A DNA stretch of 64,000 bases, from contig NC_019757.1 in the NCBI RefSeq assembly GCF_000317535.1, forward strand, positions 781,001 through 845,000. The letters run 5' to 3'. Of this stretch, positions 19,932 to 28,564 are shown piece after piece (position 1 is the stretch's first letter; each line of letters starts with the position of its first letter). The position numbers were made by a program, and so were the translations under genes. The notes beneath the pieces are model-generated. The model searched no databases and had not been told where the DNA came from. It saw only the letters and a program-made list of their open reading frames with translations. Source of the stretch: Cylindrospermum stagnale PCC 7417. Lineage in GTDB: Bacteria > Cyanobacteriota > Cyanobacteriia > Cyanobacteriales > Nostocaceae.

Positions 19932-21176
19932 TTAAAGAAAGAAAATCCGGGCAATGCTAAAAATAGCACCGCTGAGAACGGCGCTGACGGGGACTGTAAT
20001 TAACCAGGCGGCGGCGATTCCTTGGAGAGTTGAAAATTTAATTGATTTGATATTTTGCACTAGTCCGATACCAACTACACCGCCAACGAGTGCGTGGGAG
20101 GTCGAGACGGGTAAACCTAAGCGGGAGGCTACTAAAATGGTGGTGGCGGTGGCGATTTCGGCACAGAATCCACTACTAGGTTGCAAGGAAATGATGTTTT
20201 CGCCAATGGTGGCGATGACTTTTTTACCCCAAACCGCTAAACCACCGACAATGCCAGCACCACCAAGGATGAGTATCCAGATGGGGATGGTAAGACTATC
20301 TGCGGGTACGCCACCGGTTTGATTGATGTAGACGATTACAGCTAAGGGAGCGATCGCATTTCCGACATCATTAGAACCATGAGCAAAGGCGACAAAGCAA
20401 GCACTCAACAATTGAAATCGTCCAAATAATCCTTCAACGGGATTTGGGATTTTACTGTTTTTTAATTGTCGCCAACTGAAGAAGGTGAGTCCAATGGCTG
20501 CTGCTGCACCTGTAAAAAGTGGGATGTCGTGAGAAGGGATGTTGTACCCAAGTTGGTTAATTAAAGAGTTTGTCAGGGGTTGAGTGAGGGTTGGTAAGAC
20601 AATTACGCCAAATACACTCAATAAAATTGCGCTTAACCAGGGTATCCACTCTTGTAACTGCACTACTGGATCTGGTTGTTCTAAAATCCAGTGTTTGATC
20701 AGACTGTAAAACAAAGCGGCGATCGCACCACTGATTACAGGTGTTAAAATCCAGCCAATGGTGATTAAGCCTAGTGATGACCAATCGATGGCACTTGCGC
20801 CCAAGGCTACCCAAGTAAATCCGGCGATCGCACCGACAACTGCATGAGATGAGGATACAGGCAAACCCCGTGATGTGGCAATTTGCAGCCACACGCCACT
20901 AGACAGCAGTACCGTTAACATGCCAATAACTAATGTTTGCGGTGTTGTGGCGAATAAGGCAGGGTTAGCAATTTTCGTTCCTAGGGTTTCTGTGACTCCC
21001 TGCCCAAACAAGATAGCACCGCTAAACTCTAATACCCCAGCAATAATTAGTGCCTGTTTTAAGGTGACAGCTTTGGAACCCACAGAGGTTCCCATCGCAT
21101 TGGCGACATCGTTAGCGCCGAGATTCCAGGCGACGTAAAAGGCTAGTATGGCGACTATAACTAGGGTATAGGGCAT
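19932..21176 (-). CDS. Inorganic phosphate transporter, PiT family
   Basis: A 414-residue membrane protein with two copies of the PiT signature: NLGANDVANAMGTSVGSKAVT near the N terminus and AFAHGSNDVGNAIAPLA in the second half. It also has two SSSHA/STSHA motifs (GLPVSSSHAVVG and GLPVSTSHALVGG). These proteins carry metal-phosphate by proton or sodium symport. About eleven hydrophobic helices are visible. It stands alone, with no PhoU-like partner next to it. Confidence 0.95.
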   Translation of the reverse strand: MPYTLVIVAILAFYVAWNLGANDVANAMGTSVGSKAVTLKQALIIAGVLEFSGAILFGQGVTETLGTKIANPALFATTPQTLVIGMLTVLLSSGVWLQIATSRGLPVSSSHAVVGAIAGFTWVALGASAIDWSSLGLITIGWILTPVISGAIAALFYSLIKHWILEQPDPVVQLQEWIPWLSAILLSVFGVIVLPTLTQPLTNSLINQLGYNIPSHDIPLFTGAAAAIGLTFFSWRQLKNSKIPNPVEGLFGRFQLLSACFVAFAHGSNDVGNAIAPLAVIVYINQTGGVPADSLTIPIWILILGGAGIVGGLAVWGKKVIATIGENIISLQPSSGFCAEIATATTILVASRLGLPVSTSHALVGGVVGIGLVQNIKSIKFSTLQGIAAAWLITVPVSAVLSGAIFSIARIFFL

Positions 21177-21235
21177 TTTGTTTGGGCTGGTGAGTAATGG
21201 GTAATGGGTAATTTATACAACCCATAATCTAGGTT

Positions 21236-22330
21236 TTACGGATAAATTAAGATTTTGTAGGTTTCTGGTGTGGGTGCGATCGCCATTTCGACAGCTGCTG
21301 ATAAATTTTGTAATGGATAGCGATCGCTAATCAAAGCTGACACATCAATGCGACGATTAAAGACAATATCCGCCGATAAACCCTGAAGCCGATAGGATGA
21401 GCTATAACTGCCCATCAAGTCAATCTCTCGACGGTAGAGTGTATTGGGATTAATGGGAATTGTCAACTCATCGGGAAACTCAGCGAAAAAGAGGATTTTT
21501 CCGCCTTTGCGGGTGCAGTCAAGCGCTTGAAAGAAGGCTTTATCACTGGGGACAGCTAACAAGGTGACATCCACACCCATGCCATCGGTGAGAGCATGAA
21601 TTTTGGCGGCTAAATCAGGATCACGAGCGTCAAAAGCCGCTTCTGCTCCCACTTCTAGGGCTTTTTCAATTCTGGATGGGAGTAAATCAGTAGCGATCGC
21701 TTTTCCGCCGAAATACTTCACCAACATCATAAACATTAACCCAATCGGCCCCGCACCAGTCACCAAAACCGTTTGTCCGGGTGCGATTTGGGCTTTTTTC
21801 ACCGCTTTCAAACAGCAGTTAGTTGGTTCAACAAAACTCGCTTCTTCAAAACTAATATCATCAGGAATCGGAATTAAGCCCCCATTTTGGACAATATGAC
21901 CTGGTACCTTCACATACTCAGCAAAACCGCCGCCACTGGCGTTAAAACCCGCTGTGGTGGAGATATTTTTGTACACATTGCACATTGAGAAATTATCATT
22001 TAGACAGTAGGCGCAACGCATACAAGGAATGTGGTGCATCACAGCCACCCGCTGTCCCTCTTGCCAACCTACAACCTGAGAACCCACAGCCGCAATAATT
22101 CCAGCGGTTTCATGTCCAAAAATGCGCGGTGGTTCATATAGTGGATAGCGAATTTTTTTAATATCTGACTGACACAACCCCACAACCCGCACCTGTACCA
22201 ATACTTCATCTGGTTCCAGCGTCGGGACTGGGATCTCTTCGTAGGATAATTGATTGACGCCTCTAAATACCTGTGCTTTCACGTTGGTTTTTTCCCATTC
22301 AATGTTACTAGATGTAACATTAGCGGTCAA
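21236..22330 (-). CDS. Zinc-dependent alcohol/sorbitol dehydrogenase-like protein
   Basis: A 364-residue medium-chain dehydrogenase. The catalytic zinc site is visible as GLCQSDIKK and FGHETAGII, and the structural zinc site as CMRCAYCLNDNFSMC. The cofactor-binding Rossmann motif is VTGAGPIGLMFMML. The family oxidises alcohols or polyols with NAD(P)+. The arrangement resembles threonine/sorbitol dehydrogenases, but the substrate cannot be assigned. The first 17 residues are not conserved family sequence, so translation may begin slightly downstream. Confidence 0.88.
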   Translation of the reverse strand: MTANVTSSNIEWEKTNVKAQVFRGVNQLSYEEIPVPTLEPDEVLVQVRVVGLCQSDIKKIRYPLYEPPRIFGHETAGIIAAVGSQVVGWQEGQRVAVMHHIPCMRCAYCLNDNFSMCNVYKNISTTAGFNASGGGFAEYVKVPGHIVQNGGLIPIPDDISFEEASFVEPTNCCLKAVKKAQIAPGQTVLVTGAGPIGLMFMMLVKYFGGKAIATDLLPSRIEKALEVGAEAAFDARDPDLAAKIHALTDGMGVDVTLLAVPSDKAFFQALDCTRKGGKILFFAEFPDELTIPINPNTLYRREIDLMGSYSSSYRLQGLSADIVFNRRIDVSALISDRYPLQNLSAAVEMAIAPTPETYKILIYP

Positions 22331-22385
22331 CTTTCAGCTATAATCTTTCAGATTGCTCTGTTTTAGCTTGTTCTACTTGTCTAGG

Positions 22386-22520
22386 ATTTATCTAGCAGGG
22401 TTACCTGATTATGAGGTAGTGCGCGATCGCATTCTCAAAAAATTAAAGGTAGATAGGCAGTCATTGACAGGGAAGGTGATAGACGCTTTGATTAAAGAAT
22501 TGGGGAAAGATGGTTTGTAA
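22386..22520 (+). pseudogene. C-terminal remnant of an unidentified gene
   Basis: A 44-codon frame reads IYLAGLPDYEVVRDRILKKL then KVIDALIKEL before TAA. It looks like a real protein tail but has no start codon or ribosome site nearby. It is probably a leftover of a deleted gene. I do not recognise the family. Confidence 0.3.
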
Positions 22521-22580
22521 AAAATATCTACTTTTTTATTAGACATCGACCGAATTTAAATGTGCATTTTCTAGAATCAT

Positions 22581-22610
22581 TGTAGAGACGTTGTATACAA
22601 CGTCTCTACA
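22581..22610. repeat. 30-base perfect palindrome (TGTAGAGACGTTGTA half-site)
   Basis: The half TGTAGAGACGTTGTA is followed directly by its exact complement. A near copy lies at 35611-35640. This is a dispersed palindromic repeat; here it lies just beyond the end of the Rieske gene and may act as its transcript end. Confidence 0.8.
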
Positions 22611-22635
22611 TTCTTTGTCGGAGATGTCTAATAAC

Positions 22636-23967
22636 TTATTTCTCAGCATGAATATAATCGACAAAGTAAAATTTAGGAATGAGCCGGAATTTCAGCCAAG
22701 AATAAGCTCCCAGTCCTAAAAGTGCTGTAATGACTAGTGGTAAACCTAGCCGCATACGTAAAGCATCAGGAAGAATCGCCACACCAGAAATAGTAATCAC
22801 AAAATAAGCTAAAAGTGCTATTTGCAAATGCTGTAGATTTTTTAGCGCATTTCGACAACTACTACAATGCTGGGTATGTTGTTTGTAACAATCCAAGATG
22901 ACAGCGCGGTTATCATTTATTTGCCACCTTTCAGGAGCAATAATTCCTACTTGATGCCAAGGTAACTTTCCCTGACAATATTTATCGAACCAATTCCGAA
23001 ACTCAATCACTAAACGATCTGCACTTGTAGGTAATTTATAAGCAGTTTTCCAACTTTCACTTAATTGTTTTTGTTGAAGTAAATACTCCTGCTGATGTAG
23101 CAAAATCATATCTCCATCGAGAACCTGATTCCGAGTTTTGATATGATTCCACCAACGGGGTATGAAACGATGCAGCGTTTTAGCAAAGTTGCGGGGAAAC
23201 TGGGCGACAATTCTGCATTTACCTGGAGACACAGGAATACAGTAGGTAACTAGTCCCAGTTGCTTGTCTGAGTTGGGAACACTAATTGCATATTCCAAGC
23301 GACAAGGTGGTTCAAAAGTGATTGTGGTTTGGAAGCGTCCAGCCGTACTTGCCTCAATCAAATTTTCTGTTGATTTAATAATGTTTAGGGCTATGGGTGT
23401 TGCTGTTTCTCGATTACCCTGTACCCCATGATGTGCAAAAGGAACATGACTAGGATCTGCTACATTTTCTACTAAGGTCTGCCAGTCATATTCCAAATCG
23501 CGGACATAAGAAGACCAAACAAAACCTTTCTTAACATCTATTTGCGGTGACAAAGGCAAGGGTGTATTTGCAGCTAGTTCTGTTGAATCAGCATCAGGCC
23601 AGACCCAAAGTAAATCATTTTCCTGCCGCACTGGGAGGGAAACTACACAGAAATTTCGTTGATTTTTAGCTACAAGTTCAGGATTTTCAGCTTGGGGAAT
23701 GTGAGTACAGATGCCTTGCTCATCAAATTGCCAACCGTGATAACTACACATTAAATTTCCTGTCTTATCGTCAACACGTCCCTCACTCAAGGGTGCAAGA
23801 CGGTGAGGACACTGATCTAAAAATACCCTGTAATTCTCAGATAACTTAGACTTCCAAATCACTAAACGGATTCCCAGAAGAGTTACGGGAACTGGACGCT
23901 GTGGAGCGATGTCTTCAATTGGTGAGAGGGGATACCAATGCTGAAAAAAGTTAAACTCAGCTTGCAT
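22636..23967 (-). CDS. Pheophorbide a oxygenase-like Rieske non-haem iron oxygenase
   Basis: A 443-residue protein. The Rieske 2Fe-2S ligands are Cys53, His55 (CPHRLAPL), Cys74 and His77 (CSYHGW). The mononuclear iron site is ENVADPSHVPFAHHG around residues 167-181. A CSSCRNALKNL motif and two hydrophobic helices follow near the C terminus, which is the layout of the PaO/Tic55/CAO group. Such enzymes oxidise chlorophyll-related rings or act at thylakoid membranes. The specific substrate in cyanobacteria is not known to me. Confidence 0.88.
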   Translation of the reverse strand: MQAEFNFFQHWYPLSPIEDIAPQRPVPVTLLGIRLVIWKSKLSENYRVFLDQCPHRLAPLSEGRVDDKTGNLMCSYHGWQFDEQGICTHIPQAENPELVAKNQRNFCVVSLPVRQENDLLWVWPDADSTELAANTPLPLSPQIDVKKGFVWSSYVRDLEYDWQTLVENVADPSHVPFAHHGVQGNRETATPIALNIIKSTENLIEASTAGRFQTTITFEPPCRLEYAISVPNSDKQLGLVTYCIPVSPGKCRIVAQFPRNFAKTLHRFIPRWWNHIKTRNQVLDGDMILLHQQEYLLQQKQLSESWKTAYKLPTSADRLVIEFRNWFDKYCQGKLPWHQVGIIAPERWQINDNRAVILDCYKQHTQHCSSCRNALKNLQHLQIALLAYFVITISGVAILPDALRMRLGLPLVITALLGLGAYSWLKFRLIPKFYFVDYIHAEK

Positions 23968-24234
23968 TTCACTTCTTCTAATAATTAATTAAATGAATCA
24001 GGGTGGAGAAAATTGTATGTCGTAATCTGCAATTACCGCAACCGTTAAATTGTTCGCGTGTTCGCGGCTTATCAAGAGGCTGATGGTGAAATGAACTATT
24101 GCTGGAATTTACTCATGGTACACCAGTAAAAGCAGTTTGTGATAGCTTCGCTCTCTTCTCTACGAGAAGCAACGGATATTAAAACTACCTTGTGTGATGT
24201 AACCTAACTGGGTACATTCCAGCGAGGTGAAAAA

Positions 24235-26061
24235 ATGGTTAATCAGACATATACAGCCGATGTCTTAGTTGTGGGTGGGGGAACCGGCGGGACTGCTGCG
24301 GCTATCCAAGCGGCGCGGAGAGGCGCTAAAACTATCCTTGTGAGTGAGTTTTCTTGGTTGGGGGGAATGCTAACCTCGGCGGGGGTTTCTGCACCGGATG
24401 GGAATGAATTAGAAGCTTTTCAGACGGGGTTATGGGGTGCGTTTTTACAGGAATTGAGACGCCGACAATCGGGGGGATTAGATAATAGCTGGGTGAGCTT
24501 TTTTAGTTATGATCCGCGTATTGGGGCGGAGATTTTCGCCGATTGGGTGCAGGAATTGCCCAATTTACAGTGGATTTCGGGAAAAGTGCCGTTAGAGGTT
24601 TTGCGGACGGGGGACTGTATTACAGGTGTCCGCTTTACAGATTTCACCGTCACCGCTCAGGTGATTCTCGACGGTACAGAGTTAGGAGATTTATTGGCTT
24701 TAGGAGAAATACCTTACCGTTGGGGCTGGGAATGGCGATTGCCTCCGGCACTGCGCTCCGCGCAATCGCCTAGGTTGGGGCGAAGCCCATCGCAATGGGG
24801 AGAGCCGAGCGCACCAGACAAACCTAATGCTCTCACAGAAAGATATCCTGTGCAAGCGCCAACTTGGGTAGTAATTATGCAAGATTTTGGTGATGCAGAA
24901 GCACCAGTTATTCCCGCTGCTCCTAATTATGATCCATCTCAGTTTACAGGTGCTTGGGATGACTATGGCCCTGAGAAATTTCTCAATTACGGACGCTTGC
25001 CAGATAATCGATTTATGATTAATTGGCCTATCTGTGGCAATGACTACGGCCTTGGGGTTGGGCGTTTGCTAGAGTCGGAGACATCAAGACGTGAGTTTCT
25101 CCAAGAATGTCGCTGGCATAGCCAAAACTTTGCCCATTTTATCCAAACTCACCTTGGTCGTCGCTATGGTTTAGCAGAAGGGATTTTTCCTTCTTCCCCT
25201 GATGCCTTTGCACTGCATCCCTATTACCGGGAAAGCCGCCGCTTAATCGGGCTAACTACCGTTTGTGAGCATGATATTTTACCATTACCAGGGGGTAGAG
25301 TAGCATCTCTTTTTGATGATGCGATCGCAGTTGGTAACTACGCCAATGACCACCATTATCCTGGTGTTAAGTTCCCACTGCAACCAAAATCTATCCGCTG
25401 GGGGGGACGTTGGACGGGGACTCCCTTTACAATTCCCTATAAAAGCTTAATTCCTGCCACTACAGATGGTTTGTTAGTCTGTGAGAAGAATATTTCTGTC
25501 TCCCATATTGCTAACGGTGCTACCAGACTGCAACCTGTGGTCTTGGGCATTGGTCAAGCAGCGGGTATGGCGGCGGCTTTATGCGTGGAGTTAAACTGCC
25601 AGCCAAGGGATTTAGCGGTGAGGATGCTGCAAGAAGCTTTATTAAAATGCGATCGCTTCGGGCGGGGCGCAGCCCATCGCGCAAAAGCAGCAATTATCCC
25701 TTTATTTAATTTACCGCCCAATCATCCAGAGTGGCTACACTGGCAATTTTATTATTTAGACCATCCAGAAGCTTATCCCGCCAGCGGTAATTACCCAGGC
25801 TCATTAATTGCTGAGTCTGATTACTCAATTGAGGAATTGGACTGTGTTACAGGCGTTTTTCACCGCTTGGATTGGCAAAACTACAGATTGCATATCACAA
25901 CACCAACCAAATATCAATACCTCGATTGGCAGATTGTGACTAAGCGATCGCACATTGATGAGCAACTACAAGCCCTGAGCGATGAACAAATTATTACAGT
26001 CTGGGGACATCTAAACCTTTCTGGTAATTGGTTTCTAATCGAACATCTAGATAGAGAATAA
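24235..26061 (+). CDS. FAD-dependent oxidoreductase with in-frame repeat insertions
   Basis: A 608-residue flavoprotein. The dinucleotide-binding motif VVGGGTGGTAAAIQAARRG lies near residues 11-30, and SEFSWLGGMLTSAGV and EKNISVSHIANGATRLQPVV follow, as in the FAD-dependent oxidoreductase 12-type family. Two stretches do not fit the fold and correspond to palindromic DNA repeats: PALRSAQSPRLGRSPSQWG near residue 170-190 and FGRGAAHRAKAA near residue 480. The start ATG at 24235 has AGCGAGG upstream. Substrate unknown. Confidence 0.85.
   Translation: MVNQTYTADVLVVGGGTGGTAAAIQAARRGAKTILVSEFSWLGGMLTSAGVSAPDGNELEAFQTGLWGAFLQELRRRQSGGLDNSWVSFFSYDPRIGAEIFADWVQELPNLQWISGKVPLEVLRTGDCITGVRFTDFTVTAQVILDGTELGDLLALGEIPYRWGWEWRLPPALRSAQSPRLGRSPSQWGEPSAPDKPNALTERYPVQAPTWVVIMQDFGDAEAPVIPAAPNYDPSQFTGAWDDYGPEKFLNYGRLPDNRFMINWPICGNDYGLGVGRLLESETSRREFLQECRWHSQNFAHFIQTHLGRRYGLAEGIFPSSPDAFALHPYYRESRRLIGLTTVCEHDILPLPGGRVASLFDDAIAVGNYANDHHYPGVKFPLQPKSIRWGGRWTGTPFTIPYKSLIPATTDGLLVCEKNISVSHIANGATRLQPVVLGIGQAAGMAAALCVELNCQPRDLAVRMLQEALLKCDRFGRGAAHRAKAAIIPLFNLPPNHPEWLHWQFYYLDHPEAYPASGNYPGSLIAESDYSIEELDCVTGVFHRLDWQNYRLHITTPTKYQYLDWQIVTKRSHIDEQLQALSDEQIITVWGHLNLSGNWFLIEHLDRE
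24735..24796 (+). repeat. Palindromic repeat inserted in-frame in the FAD oxidoreductase gene
   Basis: GCGATTGC and GCAATCGC bracket a GC-rich loop, followed by TTGGGGCGAAGCCCATCGCA. The element adds about 20 residues of odd composition without breaking the frame. Confidence 0.65.
25649..25682 (+). repeat. Second in-frame palindromic repeat in the same gene
   Basis: GCGATCGC followed by a GGGCGGGGCGCAGCCC core and ATCGCGC. The core GGGGCGCAGCCCATCGC is shared in form with the element at 24735. Confidence 0.6.
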
Positions 26062-26105
26062 AACTGTTTTTTGTTCAGTGCAGCACAATACTTTTTAATA
26101 AATTG

Positions 26106-26132
26106 TCCGGATGCCCATACAAAAACTAAGTA
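26106..26132 (+). promoter_or_regulatory. DIF1-like promoter upstream of patX
   Basis: TCCGGA at 26106-26111 is followed after 15 bases by TAAGTA (26127-26132), a plausible -10 element. TCCGGA in the -35 position is the DIF1 motif I remember from genes induced in differentiating cells in a HetR-dependent way. A start near 26140 would leave a leader of about 30 bases before patX. Confidence 0.6.
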
Positions 26133-26168
26133 TCAGTGAATTGGAGAGTTCTAAAATAGACATCTACT

Positions 26169-26405
26169 ATGCGTGCTGCCATTCCACTTTTAGTATCGAG
26201 TCTGGTGTTCGGCTCCTTAGCTTTAAACTGCGAAGCGATGCTCGGCCAATTATCCCGTCTGCTGCTTGTCAGCTCTGGTTCACAGCTGTTAGTCTCTGCA
26301 AAACCTAAACCTAGACCTAACCAACCAGACAAGCCAGTTCCTCATCGCGGTAGCGGGCGCAGAGAGTTAATGGAATCTTTCGGAAACGCCCATTTTGTTA
26401 TTTAA
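26169..26405 (+). CDS. patX: PatX-type RGSGR peptide precursor, inhibitor of HetR
   Basis: A 78-residue protein. The first 25 residues are hydrophobic (IPLLVSSLVFGSLALNCEAM) and look like a signal peptide. A proline/lysine-rich linker (KPKPRPNQPDKPVP) leads to HRGSGRRE at residues 59-66. RGSGR is the pentapeptide by which PatS, HetN and PatX bind and inhibit HetR. A signal sequence plus a near-C-terminal HRG(S/T)GRR is the PatX pattern. It lies 10.6 kb from hetR and has a DIF1-like promoter. The protein is expected to be exported or processed and to inhibit neighbouring cells; that is inference from the family. Confidence 0.85.
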   Translation: MRAAIPLLVSSLVFGSLALNCEAMLGQLSRLLLVSSGSQLLVSAKPKPRPNQPDKPVPHRGSGRRELMESFGNAHFVI

Positions 26406-26498
26406 CAACCCTAGGGTAATACGAATTCTAGAAGGGTTAGTTGTCTGGTAGCAAGGGAATCAAATTACCATACACAACTTCTCTTTCCAGAAATACAG
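26406..26498 (+). other. Start of the long patX 3' region
   Basis: No gene. The 743-base gap 26406-27148 begins here and then holds the 64-bp tandem repeat, a possible RNA and a strong terminator (entries below). Confidence 0.5.
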
Positions 26499-26793
26499 AC
26501 AGTTAACGCACGACAGAATTAATTAACCGTTGAGTATTTCATCCTCTTTAACAGAGATACAGACAGTTAACGCACGACAGAATTAATTAACCGTTGAGTA
26601 TTTCATCCTCTTTAACAGAGATACAAACAGTTAACGCACGACAGAATTAATTAACCGTTGAGTATTTCATCCTCTTTAACAGAGATACAAACAGTTAACG
26701 CACGACAGAATTAATTAACCGTTGAGTATTTCATCCTCTTTAACAGAGATACAAACAGTTAACGCACGACAGAATTACTTAACCGTTTCCTTC
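26499..26793. repeat. 64-bp tandem repeat downstream of patX
   Basis: Units start with ACAGTTAACGCACGACAG at 26499, 26563, 26627, 26691 and 26755, an exact 64-base period. Four are full and nearly identical; the last is cut after about 39 bases. Each holds AATTAATT and GTTAACG and no open frame. Confidence 0.95.
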
Positions 26794-27112
26794 TTTGATT
26801 AGTGAGCTTTTGTATAGGTAGTTAGCGTGAATCCTGAGGAACGTAACAACGAACCAAATTGACTGCCTATCTCGACAGCATCACCCACTCCTCAAAACCA
26901 CACAACTCTTGCTCGTAATCCCTCTTAAAGTTTGAGTCTTGACCTTCTACTGATCTAGAAAACGACGTCACTTAGGTTATCAGTCTCCTGCGTCCTGGTT
27001 TTTCTCCTCAGGGCTTGCTCCTAAAGATAAATATCCTCCAAGGAGATGCTAGATCATCCTAAGTATTATTACCTTCCAAGACCAGATGCGAAATTTCGCA
27101 TCTGGTTTTTTT
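26794..27112 (+). ncRNA. Possible non-coding RNA or long 3' UTR ending in a strong terminator
   Basis: No open frame is credible in this stretch, yet it ends in a strong plus-strand terminator. It holds smaller hairpins such as CTCCAAGGAG near 27037-27046. It is either the end of a long patX transcript or a separate small RNA. The RNA boundaries are not known. Confidence 0.3.
27081..27112 (+). terminator. Rho-independent terminator
   Basis: ACCAGATGCGAAA and its complement TTTCGCATCTGGT form a perfect stem followed by a run of T. The T-run is on the plus strand, so it ends rightward transcription coming from the patX side. Confidence 0.88.
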
Positions 27113-27148
27113 GGGGTTAACGGTAAAAAACCATCAAGAAAATTTGTC

Positions 27149-28207
27149 TCAGGCTGGCTTATGAGCAATAAAATACTTACTCATAAAGTGGACTTGTATA
27201 TCAATATTTTCAAAGCCTGCTTTCTCTAGACGCTCTACTAAGTCATCAGTAGCATAATGCTTGTAGTAGGGTTCATGAAAAGTTTCGGGGAAGTTGTCAA
27301 TCATCAGTTCCATTTCTGGTGAATCACTCTTTTGAATTGAGTCACAGATAATAAAGACTCCCCCTGGTTTCGTCACTCGAAAGCATTGTTCGATAACCGC
27401 TTGACGCGCCGTGGCTGGTAACTCATGGAAGAGAAAAACAGAAGTTACAGCATGAAAATAGTCATCCAGGTAAGGTAACTCTTCAGCATTTGCTTGCAAA
27501 AGTTGCGGTAATTCGACCGGATTTTGAGACAGGAGTTCATTGGCCTTACGCAGATAAGCTGGCGACAAATCTGCACCAAATAGAGATGCTTGAGGTAGAG
27601 CCGCCCGCATCAACTTCAGAGTCCGCCCGGTGCCACAAGCAACATCTAAAATCCGAACATTTCGTGGTGGAACATTCCCAAAAATTTCCAGCCCAGACTT
27701 GAGAGGAGCGAGAATCCGCCGCCGCATCGCATCAGTTGAGCCACCAAACAGAATTTCCACCTGCAAGTCATATAAATTGGCTGACATCTCGCTTAAGTAG
27801 CCATTGCTTTGGTGATGGAAGTTCTGCATGTAGTAGCTGGGATAACCATCTGTCTCTATTTCTGGCGAAAAGTCTTGATTATTATTTTGTTTCATCCGCT
27901 CCCAAATCTGAGGTAAATCTAGCCAAGTTACTGGGTAGTAGCGGAAAAAGTCTTCCCAGGGATTATCAAACAAAAGGCTTTTGGGATATACACCTTTTTC
28001 AGCATCTTGCCAATCTGTTTCTAGCAGCTGATTCAATTTTTCTTGAAGTTTGAGTAAAACCTCGTTCGGAATAGGTTTAACCTGCTGCTCAAGGGTTGGA
28101 TGCACTAGCTTCCGCAACTGTGAACTTAAAGTCTTGTGAGCTAGTCCAAAGTAGTTTTTGCCTTGTTGAAAGGTCTGATAAGTCAGCTTTGTTAAAGTGT
28201 CAGACAT
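27149..28207 (-). CDS. Class I SAM-dependent methyltransferase
   Basis: A 352-residue protein. The SAM-binding motif I is VRILDVACGTGRTLKLMR near residue 185, followed by LFGADLSPAYLRKANEL, NAEELPYLDDYFHAVTSVFL and RVTKPGGVFIICD, the UbiE/Coq5-like order. The N-terminal 150 residues contain a conserved cyanobacterial region (YPKSLLFDNPWEDFFRYYPV and YPSYYMQNFHHQ). The substrate is unknown. Confidence 0.87.
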   Translation of the reverse strand: MSDTLTKLTYQTFQQGKNYFGLAHKTLSSQLRKLVHPTLEQQVKPIPNEVLLKLQEKLNQLLETDWQDAEKGVYPKSLLFDNPWEDFFRYYPVTWLDLPQIWERMKQNNNQDFSPEIETDGYPSYYMQNFHHQSNGYLSEMSANLYDLQVEILFGGSTDAMRRRILAPLKSGLEIFGNVPPRNVRILDVACGTGRTLKLMRAALPQASLFGADLSPAYLRKANELLSQNPVELPQLLQANAEELPYLDDYFHAVTSVFLFHELPATARQAVIEQCFRVTKPGGVFIICDSIQKSDSPEMELMIDNFPETFHEPYYKHYATDDLVERLEKAGFENIDIQVHFMSKYFIAHKPA

Positions 28208-28272
28208 AAAAATGCTCTGGATTTTATAACGTTAAATAATTATAAGTAAAAAAATGTAACAAACAAAGCCTC

Positions 28273-28443
28273 TACTGTCAGGAAGGCGCGGGCGCTGAGG
28301 TGAAACTGACCGAAAAGGGGCAGTGGATCATTCCTTCCTTTGAACATGAAGGACAATTTCCGCAATTAATCGCTTTTTATGCTGGATTAGTCACATTTAT
28401 CCCGACTTTTGACAATCGAAAGATATTCAAGAGGACGAGATAA
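28273..28443 (+). pseudogene. Remnant of an unidentified coding sequence
   Basis: A 56-codon frame (containing VKLTEKGQWIIPSFEHEGQF) ends in TAA at 28441-28443 with no start codon. Codon use looks protein-like. It is probably a gene fragment left between the methyltransferase gene and gifA. No family recognised. Confidence 0.3.
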
Positions 28444-28472
28444 TGTAAAGTTTTATTAAATTAATCAATTCC

Positions 28473-28486
28473 GTAGCTTATGATAC
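28473..28486 (+). promoter_or_regulatory. NtcA-binding site in the gifA promoter
   Basis: GTAGCTTATGATAC is an exact GTA-N8-TAC match. A -10-like TATTATAGT follows about 12-20 bases downstream. NtcA is known to repress gif genes when nitrogen is scarce, and a site this close to or overlapping the -35 region fits repression. Confidence 0.82.
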
Positions 28487-28564
28487 AGAATCCCTGTTAT
28501 TATAGTTAGTGAAAGGATAACTAGCCAATCACATATCACTAAAAAATTAAGAGAGGACTGTATT

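Noticed and set aside
24543-24773. Short frame inside the FAD oxidoreductase gene
   Set aside because: Out-of-frame shadow of the flavoprotein coding sequence.
26499-26793. CRISPR array
   Set aside because: The 64-base period has no division into conserved repeats and variable spacers; whole units are nearly identical.
26880-26910. Yfr1-like small RNA (CACTCCTC followed by CACAC)
   Set aside because: The conserved unpaired core CACTCCTCACAC is interrupted and the flanking stems were not found.
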